Shown in pieces: positions 22,915 to 32,573 of a stretch of DNA of 64,000 nt. The position numbers and the translations under genes are program-made. Under the pieces are notes generated by a model. It ran no database searches. It was not told the origin of the DNA and saw only the letters and a program-made list of their open reading frames with translations. Positions within the stretch are counted from its first letter, which is position 1, and each line of letters begins with the position of its first letter. The stretch is taken from assembly GCF_050624435.1 (NCBI RefSeq), contig NC_134547.1, positions 33,691,419 to 33,755,418 of the forward strand. The letters run 5' to 3'. The stretch is from Tenrec ecaudatus (Eukaryota; Chordata; Mammalia; Afrosoricida; Tenrecidae).

Positions 22915-23135
22915 GTGTTATCATTATTAGGTGCTGTCGAGCCTGCTCCAAGTCATAGCGACCGCATGCACAAAAGAACGAAGCACTGTACAGCCCAGGG
23001 TCACCTTCACACTGTGCCTGAGCCCATTGTTGCAGCCGCCGTGTCAGTCCAGCTCATTGAGGGCCTTCCTCTCTCTCACTGCCCGTCCACTCTACCAAGC
23101 AGATGTCCTCTTCAGGGATGGGCAGCTCTTGAAAC
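22915..23135 (-). mobile_element. RTE/BovB-type LINE, 3' end fragment
   Basis: In reverse it carries TTAGGTGCTGTCGAGCCTGC, then CCATTGTTGCAGCCGCCGTG and CTCATTGAGGGCCTTCCTC, the same order as at 15300 and 27308. Confidence 0.7.
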
Positions 23136-23626
23136 ACACAAGCTACCACAGAAAGATAAACTGACAGACAAATATGGAGCTATTGATGGACACAAAGTAA
23201 TGTATGATTGGTCTTAGGGGGAGATGATTTCCCTCTGAATAAACTCATAACTCTAAGAAAAGTTACCAAGGCAAAGAAGGAAGAAATGTTCTTAGGCCAG
23301 GGAATTTAGAAAAGTCAGTCAGAAGACAGTTACCCATCTTGAATAGGGTCAATAAGTAATGTCCATTCCCTGAAGGGGCTTTTTACCTTTTCTAATCCAT
23401 CTGGATTTTATGGCCCCACTCCTCGGCTTGTTCTGTGTTGTTTGGCCTGCACACACGGCTCTTGCTAGTATATTTACCCTGGGGTAGTAGGGCTCCCTCC
23501 CATGGCACAAAGCGTAACAGTCAATTCTGGGATGGGAGTCTAATCTCAAAAAACCTTGGCTGATAATGATGCATTCTCATCCCTGCCTCATTTATTCTGT
23601 GAGGAATGAACACCTGTTGACCACAC
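23136..23626. other. No gene recognised
   Basis: No exon, RNA gene or nameable repeat is visible in this interval. Confidence 0.4.
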
Positions 23627-23812
23627 CACCGATCCCTGGTAGCACAGTGGTTATGCATTGGGCTGCTGACTGTATGGTCAACAGCTTGAAACCACCAGCC
23701 ACTCTACGGGGGAATGATGTGACTGAGTTACAGTCAAGGGCAGTTTTACCTTGTCCTCTAGGGTCCTTATGAGTCAGAATTGACTCGATGGCAATGAGTT
23801 GAGTGAGATCAC
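23627..23812 (+). repeat. AfroSINE
   Basis: The head GGTAGCACAGTGGTTATGCA, body GGTCAACAGCTTGAAACCAC and tail ATGAGTCAGAATTGACTCGA are present. It is close to full length. Confidence 0.85.
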
Positions 23813-24411
23813 AGTGTTAGAACAGTGCTTGGCCTGTGCCCTGCTCCACATGGTCTTCACTAAGAACCTGAGGTTATGGCACATTGCACCCATGCACAGA
23901 GGATGTGAGGATCCTGGGGTGAGACTCCTAGGAGAGCAAGAGCCGCTCTCACTCCCCAAGTAGGAAGGGGCTCTGTTGTCGCCAAGCTCCACCTACCTTG
24001 GCTAAAGCCCAGAGCTCGTGTGGCCTCTATTTTGCTGGTGCTATCAGAAAGAACACATTGTCTCGGTATCTGGGTTGTCTTCCCATAAAGCATTCTGGGC
24101 AGAGGTTGGAGGTTGACAGCGTCTTGGGAATCACTCTGGGACAAAGTTATAGGGAAAGGAGTTTGTCCATGAAGTGCCACGTCTGTCACTGAAACTGAGA
24201 GAATGCCAGAGGTGGAATAGAAGGAACCTGGTCCTTTTCTCACAGATGGGGACAGAACACACCTGTTTCTATGAGGGAAACGAAAAAGTGCAAGGGTTTT
24301 ATTTAGTGGGGACAGGAAGGAGAATGCAAGCTGTCGCATTGCAACCTACATGGGGGCATTAACCCAGCCCACCCAAAGAGTCCCAAGGAGGAAGATTCAT
24401 AATGAAAATTG
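23813..24411. other. No gene recognised
   Basis: A minus-strand frame (24339-23860) is open for 159 codons but has no recognisable domain and no supporting splice or poly(A) context. I treat it as chance. Confidence 0.4.
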
Positions 24412-24720
24412 AGATAGTTGGTATTGACTCTGACTCGTGGAGACCTTATGTGCAACAGAATGCAACAACACCCGGCCCTTCATCATCCTTGCAATTGTTG
24501 GCATATTTTACTCCGTCACCTAGGGGATTGTGCCCATCCACTGGCACTGCACATAACCAGCTATGACCCCTGCCAGTGGTTGATCCTTCTTGATGACACT
24601 TCCATGGGAGCTGGACAGTGTTCGGTTGTGATCCCTAAGGGTTCCCACTGGATAAATCTCAGGAGTAGAACACTAGGTCTCTCTTCTTAGTCTGTTGCCA
24701 CCTATCCATCACGGATGATC
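24412..24720 (-). repeat. AfroSINE/RTE-tail repeat, reverse and diverged
   Basis: It carries TATTGACTCTGACTCGTGGA and GACCTTATGTGCAACAGAAT as the reversed tail, then a CATCATCCTTGCAATTGTTG segment like the RTE 3' region. Confidence 0.55.
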
Positions 24721-24849
24721 CTGCTGGTGGTTAAAATACTGATGGCATAGCTTCCAGTCTCCCAGCAACATGTAATCCTTCACAGTATGATGAACTGACT
24801 GCTAGATGGTGAGAAATAAACATAAAAACCAAAGGAAAACAAAATCAAA

Positions 24850-25055
24850 CTCACTACCATGGAGCTAATTCTGATTTGTAGTGAGTGACCCTATAGGACA
24901 GGATAGCTCCACTTCGCTGAGTTTTGGAAACTAACTTTTATAGGATTAGAAAGTCTCATCTTTCTCCCACAGAGCCCTTGGTGGTTTCAAACAGCCGAGC
25001 TTGAGATTAGCAGCCCAAAGTGTGACCACTGCACTACCGGGACCCCTAGTAATAT
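24850..25055 (-). repeat. AfroSINE, reverse orientation
   Basis: CACTACCATGGAGCTAATTC, AGAAAGTCTCATCTTTCTCC and the reversed head CAGCCCAAAGTGTGACCACT are present, close to full length. Confidence 0.8.
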
Positions 25056-25119
25056 TAATAATGGCAATAAAACCCAAATCGGCACACATTGAACAATGAC
25101 CAAACCAACCAACCAAACA

Positions 25120-25290
25120 AAAACTCTCACTTCCTCGAAGTCGGTTCTGATTCCTAGCAACTCTGTAGGGTGGAATAGAATTGCCTCTGTGCGTTTCTAA
25201 GGCTTTAAATCTTTACAGGAGCAGAAAGCCTCATCTTTCTCCCATGTAATGGTTGGTGGGTTTAAGCTGCTGACCTTGTATAAGTGGCTC
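25120..25290 (-). repeat. AfroSINE, reverse orientation, partial
   Basis: It runs from TCGAAGTCGGTTCTGATTCC through AGAAAGCCTCATCTTTCTCC and stops near the CTGACCTTG motif. The head is missing. Confidence 0.75.
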
Positions 25291-25599
25291 AGTGTGTACG
25301 TAAGCTCCTGCCAGAGGATGAACTCAATGCATTTCCTTTCCTCCTTTCCCATGACATAGGCTTTCTAATGACCCACACTGTGTACAGGAAAACAAGGCAA
25401 GGAGACTTAGAATGACTTGCCCAAGGTCACAGAAGTTGTCCTGGGCCCAGAATCCACACCTTTAACCACCAAGGTTTCCTAGGGGGACGTCGATGTCATT
25501 TTGGTCCTAGGTCCCGTGATGGCTGAGGGTGAGGATGGAGGGGGCACCAGGAGAACATGAAACAGCTAGAAATGAGAGCAGCACTGGTCTTTGTGCAGA

Positions 25600-26100
25600 G
25601 CCACAGATGTGTGGTTTCAGCCTTCCATCCTTCATCTTCCCCATCCCTTCCAGCTCAGAAATTAATAGGATAAATCATCAATTATTTGAACTCAAATCTG
25701 ACAAATTAAATTGCAACGAATTAAATAAGTTGTAGATCAATACTATTTGAATGATCAATTAATCATTCTCCATAATTAAAACTACCAATTCCTAGTACCT
25801 TTCAGGTATGTTTTATTGCACATTTTTTAAAATGGAGCTTTTAGGCAATTGTATTGATTGCAGGTACAGTCATCATTGTGGTAATCAAATAATTTATTAA
25901 AGCACACCTTGTTATGGGCTATCTGGCTTAATTGCCATCATCTCAACTCGGGATGCAGGTTGAATTCGGCTTAGGCCTTCCCTAAGACACAGCGAGTAGG
26001 CCATTTCATTCCAATATGGGATTCTACAGGCCACACCAAGTTCCTTCTTTTGTGATAAGAAGAAAATTTTAAGAAAAATAGGTGAGTGTTCTTAGGTAGC
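25600..26100. other. Repeat-free AT-rich block, candidate conserved non-coding element
   Basis: Many homeodomain-type cores are packed together between 25655 and 25920 (GAAATTAATAGG, ACAAATTAAATTG, GATCAATTAATCATT, CATAATTAAAAC, GCTTAATTGCC). No repeat or exon is recognised. This is a composition-based suggestion only. Confidence 0.3.
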
Positions 26101-26394
26101 TGGGAACAGGAAAAGCTTGAGTGGTTCCTTTAATTTATTCTCAGTCTATTTGGAAAAGCACTCTTAAAGCTAGGAGATGAACGTGCCTTTGGGTGTACAA
26201 ATAGGTGTTGCTTTCATGATTACCCTGAAATACAAATCCATGTTGAACATATGTATAAATACCACTCTTATTGAGTCGATGAGTGGATGATCCCAGCAGC
26301 AATGCTGAACAACTGCTAGTTCCCCTTCCCTTCCCGTCATGCTTTCTAAGCTTCACTATGAGGGGGAAACACTGACTTGCGATGCTAGGTCAAG

Positions 26395-26578
26395 CAGCCC
26401 TGGTGCCACAGTGGTTCCATGCTCACCTGGCCGACCACTGGAACCCATCAGTGGTTCTGAGGGGGAACAGGCAGGTGATCTCCTCTTATAAAGACGACAG
26501 CTTAAGCAACCTGATCGGGAAGTTTCACTCTGTCATATAGGGTGGCCATGGACCAGAACTGACTGGACAGCACACAGC
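26395..26578 (+). repeat. AfroSINE
   Basis: The head GCCCTGGTGCCACAGTGGTT, a diverged body, and the tail CATGGACCAGAACTGACTGG are visible. Confidence 0.75.
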
Positions 26579-27028
26579 AACAATTGTGTGTACACCCCTC
26601 CAGGGGCTTTACGTGGGCTGGAGCTTACTTTCCTTGTTGTTCCCCTTCCTCTCGCTGGAGGTCTCAGATGCCTGGGGCTATCTTGGAGCCTCTTTATGAA
26701 AGGGGGTTAGAGGAGAGGTGGGTCTTGCTCTATTTCCCCCTGAAACGAAGGGGTCTAGGTAGCAAATGCTCTGGGTTTTGGCTTCTCAAAAGAGACAACA
26801 GAGGCCCCATAGAAGATCTGCATCTTAGGGAGTCCACAATGCCACACTTGGGGACAAAGTGGCTGAAGGCATAGAACTGTGATAGCAATGGGGACTGTGG
26901 GGGTACTCCATGTTGACCCTGCCTTTGTCCTCTACTGGCTGCCCAAGGCCTCTTGGGGGCTCATCCCTTTCTTGAATACTGTCTTCTAGGAACTGTCCGA
27001 TTCTTTAACAACCCAGATTGTTCTAGAC

Positions 27029-27207
27029 CAGTAGTTCTCAACCTACCTAATGCTGTGAAACTTTAATACAGTTCCTCATGTTGTGGTCACCCCCCCAATT
27101 ATGCTACTTCATCATTGTAATTTTGTTACTGTTATGAATTGGGTGACCCCTGTGAAAGGGTTGTTTGACCCCCAAAGGGGTCACAACCCACAGGTTGAGA
27201 ACCGCTG
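27029..27207 (-). mobile_element. SPIN-type non-autonomous hAT transposon
   Basis: Terminal inverted repeats are CAGTAGTTCTCAACCT at the left and AGGTTGAGAACCGCTG at the right. They are flanked by 8-base target duplications TTCTAGAC (27021-27028) and TTCTAGGC (27208-27215). Reversed inner blocks match the SPIN family (Space Invaders): CCCCTTTGGGGGTCAAAC, GGTCACCCAATTCATAACAG and CATGAGGAACTGTATTAAAG. SPIN spread by horizontal transfer into several tetrapods including tenrecs. The copy is short and has no transposase, so it was moved by an enzyme supplied elsewhere. Confidence 0.9.
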
Positions 27208-27307
27208 TTCTAGGCCTTCCTTGTTCAGGACACTCCCACTCTGCATTCCACCGCTCCTGTTAAATTATACAGCTGTTTAGAAAACAGAGTGGATCACATG
27301 ACAAATG

Positions 27308-27545
27308 TTTCAGGTGCTGTTGAGCTGGTTCTGACCCAGAATGAAACACGTCCTGGTCCTCTGCCATCTTCACAATTGTTCTTATGGTGAGCCCATTGAT
27401 TAAGCCACTATGTCGATCCATCTTGCCAAGGGACTGCCTCTTTTTTCACTGGCCTGCTACTTGACCAAGCATAAATAATGTCCTTCTGCAGGGACTGGTC
27501 TTTTCTGACCACATGACCAAAGTAAGGAGCCAGAGATGGATGATG
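27308..27545 (-). mobile_element. RTE/BovB-type LINE, 3' end fragment
   Basis: In reverse it carries AGGTGCTGTTGAGCTGGTTC, GTCCTCTGCCATCTTCACAA and GCATAAATAATGTCCTTCTG, in the same order as the better copy at 15300. Confidence 0.7.
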
Positions 27546-27794
27546 GGCAACTCTTCCTCTCTTGAATTCTCAAAGGGATGAATGCCATGCAGAGAGGGCA
27601 TTCAACCACAAGGAAGTGGGCCCTGCCACACCAGGCCATTTGAGAAGAAGACCTCAAGCCTCAGGTCCAGTCACAGCCCTGACTCACTTGATGGCAGCCT
27701 GACAAGACCTGAATGATGGATCCAGGTGAGCCATGCCAAGATAGCTGCCCTACAGAGATAGCTCATGGCTATTGTTTAAAGTAGCTAAGTTTGT

Positions 27795-27990
27795 GGTAGG
27801 AACCCAGATGCATAGCATATTGCACACTGGACTGCTAAGCCACAAGGTCAGCAGTTCAAGTTCACCAGCCACTTTGTGGGAGAAAGATGAGGCTTTTTGT
27901 TGTAGTAAAAATGTACACCCTCAGAAAACCATAGGGGCAGTTCTACTTGGCCCAGTAGGGCCAGCTACTCAATGGCAGTAAGGTGTTTTG
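27795..27990 (+). repeat. AfroSINE
   Basis: The motif GACTGCTAAGCCACAAGGTC, then GCAGTTCAAGTTCACCAGCC and a CTACTCAATGGCAGTAAGG tail are visible. The head is diverged. Confidence 0.75.
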
Positions 27991-28279
27991 CTGTTGCATT
28001 TTTAAGTTTTTGGTAATTTGTTCTGCAAAGGAAAAAAAAAATCTAGGCCCAAACCCCCACTTTTCCTAAAAACTCTGCTCTGGCTATTTGAACCAAGTTT
28101 CCTTTGCTTGGAGTCTGACCCCCTGCTGTGAAATGGCCTTTCCAGTTTAGGCATACTGAGTCAGAATCCACCAGAGTTATCACAAGCACCTGGGGGTTCT
28201 GTTAAAATGTAAAATGTGATTCAGTCTATCTGGGGTGGAAATGCAAATTCTCAGGAAGGGGTCAGATCACAGTGAATTG

Positions 28280-28360
28280 ACTAGAACCTCACTGCCATCG
28301 AGTGGATGCCCACTCATAGTGACTTTCTAGGGTAGAACTGCCACCTTTGAGTTCCCATCT
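28280..28360 (-). repeat. AfroSINE tail fragment, reverse
   Basis: CTCACTGCCATCGAGTGGAT followed by ACTCATAGTGACTTTCTAGG is the reversed AfroSINE 3' end. Confidence 0.75.
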
Positions 28361-30114
28361 AAAGGCCGGATGAGCTCTTGCTGGTGGGGCACTAGTTCTC
28401 CTGAAGCTCTTGCTTCTGGTGTAGACAAAAGAGCCCTTAGACCGAGAAACTTGATAGCTGGTCCCATTCTTTCATTTGCTGTATCTCCGGGACCAGACGT
28501 ACGTCCTTCTTCAGTGCACAAAGTGCATGCCTTCCTGCTGCTCCTCACTCACGTGATTGTCTTCCTCAGGCCCCTGATTCCCTTCAGCATTCACTCTTGG
28601 TCCATGTCTATGGTGCATCACACATCTGGTACACAACCTGGCCGTCAGGGCCCAGGAATCCATGACTCCTTCAGGACAGGACTGACTCCCCAGCCTCTAC
28701 CCAGGGCCTGGCATCTCAAAGGTGCTCGCCCAGTGAACACTTGGTGAATGGCCACACAGGGCATATTTTTCATGAGGTCCAAACTTTGCCAGCTGTAAAT
28801 GAGAGCGTGGTTGAACCAGGCACTCTGAGATGGCTCCTAGTACTAACACTCTCCCATCACCAGCCCCATACTCCTGGCCCCTTCATCCAGCTTTCTTTTC
28901 TCCATAGAAAACAAGCCCGGCTGGCCTCCTCATTAGGCCATAAAATCCCCCAGACCAGACATATCCATCCATTTTGTTCATGCTTGTATCCCTAGCCATA
29001 GGCAGACAACACTGCCGGGAATATAGCAGACTCTATGAGCAAATCGCAAGCCTTATATATTCTTGACAACAAACCTCTGAGATAGTATTCTTCTGTCTGT
29101 TCTGGGTTACTTAAAAGGAAGTAACTCAGGCAGTGAGTGGAGAAGTCAAGGTCAAACTGAGTCGGCCTGACTCAGGAAGGAGCCCAGGTGTTTACTGTGC
29201 CTGCTATGCAAAGGAGTCAATTTACTGGACACGCTTTGCAAGGGGTATGTAATGCACTAGTGCGCAACAGGAAGGGGGTTCGGACTGCCGTAGCAGCAGT
29301 TTGAGGGGCAAGAGATGGGGGTGGTACTAAGGAAACTGATATGGTTTTCAACAAAGCCAGTAAATTAATCATACTTAATGAATGTGACTAATGTGTTAAA
29401 GGAACAAGTGATTAAAACATTACCCCACGTGAATTTCTCCTCCCTGGCTAATTTCTGCTCCTCCCTCGGGTTACCATCTCTCAAAGAGGCAGGGGCACAG
29501 AATTACGGAAATGGATATGGAACAGAAATGTGTTTTAAATGGCCTAAATTGGGGACAGTCTGTGCAGTTCTCCAGTGGCTGTCACTCCACATCTCGCTGC
29601 TCAAGCGAGAGACGTGGGCTGTGGAGAGAGGCTGGAACTGTCACTGCTATTAGAACTGGGAACAGGAAGTCAGGCATTTCCCGGGGGTAATGGTGTGGAA
29701 ACCGTAGCCAGATGCCCGGTTCTTCAGTCCATGGAGGGTTACCATTTTACTCAGGCACAAGGTGACGTGGGAGGCCTGCTCCCTGCAGCAGGGCCACAGC
29801 TGGCTGGCTGGCTGGCTGACTGTATATTATCCACAGCGTACACAAAAATTCTGTATCATCAGTGATTTTTGAGAATCATCATTAGGGAATTACGGCACAG
29901 TCTCCTGCGAGTATATCCCCTCTCTGGCTACACGCACCTCATTGCACAGAGAAGCAAGACTGCGAGGAACGGAAGTATCTCCGAATGAAACACACGCATC
30001 AGGAATCAGGAGAGCTCGCTGCTTGTTGGCGCTCTACAATTTGTTATCTGCAGGTCACCTTGTCCACGAATCAACCTGAGAGCTTCGGCGGCTGAGGTGT
30101 TTATCAGGACATGT
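28361..30114. other. No gene recognised
   Basis: This interval is largely unique-looking. The segment 29340-29560 has TTAATCATACTTAATGAATG and is repeat-poor. A GGCTGGCTGGCTGGCTGACT microsatellite seed lies near 29805. Open frames here show no family signature. Confidence 0.35.
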
Positions 30115-30480
30115 TATAAGTGCCCAAAGGGGCATACCACTCCACTATAAGGCATTCGGCTCAAGCTCTGTGGGTCAGGAAGACCACCTTAAACAATTGA
30201 GTGCCCAGGGTCACTTAGCTCTGCAAGGCAGCCTCCTGCACAAAAGCATTCGGCTTTACTTGCTCCGTAGGTTGCGAAGTCCATCACGCTGTTCTGTGCT
30301 CTGTCTCCTGGTTCTGCTGCCTCTTCTCTGATGTCACATCTGTTCTCAGGAGCCAGCAGACTCACTGTGCAGGGATCTCTGGTCCAGAGGACACCCTACA
30401 TTCCTTACTCTTGCTGGCAATGAGATCCTTCTACCTGCTTCTCAGAGAACTCGTTCTATACACAGCAAGATGGTTCTACA
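30115..30480. repeat. Unclassified repeat shared with 44530-44700
   Basis: Blocks such as AGTGCCCAGGGTCACTTAGC, AAGCATTCGGCTTTACTTGC and GCTGTTCTGTGCTCTGTCTC have diverged counterparts in the same order at 44540-44670. Part of the unit (AGTGCCCA...GGCATTCGGCT) seems to occur twice here, at 30118 and 30200. The family is not identified. Confidence 0.45.
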
Positions 30481-30775
30481 GGGAATCCGGTTCACAATTA
30501 CTCACAGGTGAAACCTATCAGTATTTCTCCCTAATTTCTTGCCAGACCCACTAAGGGAAAAGGTCATTTGGTAGAAGTGAGACTGGCTAGACAGGATACT
30601 GTAAAGAATTCACTGGTCTGCAACTATGTTAACTGGAACACTAGAATAGATGAACAAATAAATACTACAAAAAGTAATGTTATTAAACCTTTCCAATTTC
30701 AGTTGTTTGGTCAGGCCTTTTAGTGCAAAGTCTCAAGAGGGAAGATTAGCAAGTGCCAGAGAAATTAAAGAGTAA

Positions 30776-31284
<509 letters not shown>

Positions 31285-31679
31285 AATGAACTGAAACTTT
31301 CTTACTGATGAATTCAGAAGGCCAATAGAAGAAGGGAGAAACTTTCTCAGCAGGTAGAGAAAGTGATGTAGCATCCTTTTCTCTCCATGTTACACCTAGT
31401 CTTACTTAGGGAAATGGCATGGGGGTCAAGAGCACAGAATCAGGAGGTGGACTGCCCTGCTTCACAGCTAGCTCTCCTGTCCTGGGCAAATACTCCATGT
31501 GAGCCTGTTTCATCAGTAAAACACTGATAACATTAGCAGTTAAACTGGGTCCCTCATGGTGGACAGATCTCAGCAGAACTTCCCGACAAAGACAGAGGAG
31601 GAGGAAAGGGTTGCGGATCTACTCCTGAAAATTAGCATATGGATCATGCTTGAAGATGAACACCCAAGGCTGAACCACA

Positions 31680-31955
31680 CTGGAAACCAAACCTCTGGCC
31701 ATTGATTCTAACTTAGTGCTGCCCTATAGGACAGAGAAGAGCTGCCCCTGTGGCAGTGATTTGAGTGCCACCCTAGAGCTCACCACCTCAAACTCACTGC
31801 CTCCAGTCTATTCCAACTCAGTGGCCCAGAGAGCAGTGCAGAACTCCTGGGTAGGGTTTCTGCAGGTGTAACTCTTCACCAAAACGACCGCTTCACCTTT
31901 CTCCCACAGAGCTGCTGGCGGGCTTGAACTCCTGCCAGGCCAAAGAGCTTTACTC
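31680..31955 (-). repeat. Two AfroSINE pieces, reverse orientation
   Basis: 31690-31780 and 31795-31955 each start with a reversed tail. The second has CTCAAACTCACTGCCTCCAG, then CCGCTTCACCTTTCTCCCAC and GGGCTTGAACTCCTG. Both are diverged. Confidence 0.65.
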
Positions 31956-32459
31956 ACAAAAACCCAAACGACAACAAAATCCCCCAAAAAACACCTGTCA
32001 TGGTGTCAAGATGGCTCATGGCCACCTTATTGGACGAGAGAGAATTGCTTTGGACTGTAGCTGACTAGGTCCATGATCCCCCCCCCCCGATCGTCATAGC
32101 AACAGGGAACAAATATCCGTGTGTAAACGGGTCTAGCCCTATCCAGTTCAATTCCGAATCGTTCAAGGGTCAGCTGTCCGGTGTCATCTCTAGTTGTAGC
32201 TCCAAGACGTCTTTCTTGCTCTTCTGTGCCTTCCTGCTTGCTTGACCTCTGCACGTGGGCCTGCGGTCAACAGCCCACGACCCCGCAGGGAACGTCCGTC
32301 AGACACCCGTTCGCCCTAATTCTGGACGCACGTCTGAGTAACCACAGAGAAAACCTACCCCTCCTCCGCCCGCCTTCCCCGAGGGCTCAGAGCCCCGCCT
32401 CTGACTCGGCGTCGCTCCCGGCTCGCCCCGCCCTGAGAACGTCTCCTCAGCCCGAGCAC

Positions 32460-32485
32460 TGACGTCACGGCGCTCGGTGACGTCA
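32460..32485 (+). promoter_or_regulatory. Two CRE palindromes (CREB/ATF sites)
   Basis: TGACGTCA occurs exactly at 32460-32467 and again at 32478-32485, 18 bases apart, each followed by CGGCGC. The sites lie about 85-108 bases before the start codon, where CREB/ATF binding would be effective. Confidence 0.75.
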
Positions 32486-32503
32486 CGGCGCGCGCGCCGC
32501 CTC

Positions 32504-32513
32504 GCGCCTGCGC
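32504..32513 (+). promoter_or_regulatory. NRF1-like site
   Basis: GCGCCTGCGC differs by one base from the NRF1 core GCGCATGCGC. It lies 55 bases before the start codon and is followed by a second partial GCGC motif. NRF1 drives many nuclear-encoded mitochondrial genes. Confidence 0.6.
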
Positions 32514-32561
32514 GGTGCGCAGAAGGTCGTCCCTGTGACCGGCCCGGCTGTAGGAAGACCT

Positions 32562-32573
32562 GTCGCCATGTTG
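32562..32573 (-). promoter_or_regulatory. YY1-like site over the start codon
   Basis: CGCCATGTTG contains the start codon and reads CAACATGGCG on the other strand, close to the YY1 consensus AANATGGCG. YY1 sites just downstream of the transcription start are common in TATA-less housekeeping genes. Confidence 0.55.

Noticed and set aside
23860-24339. 159-codon minus-strand frame
   Set aside because: It has no recognisable domain, no exon signals and ordinary composition; chance is the simpler reading.
32085-32110. RFX-type X-box (TCGTCATAGCAAC)
   Set aside because: Only a half-site-like match, 460 bases upstream of the gene and next to a C-run; too weak to list.
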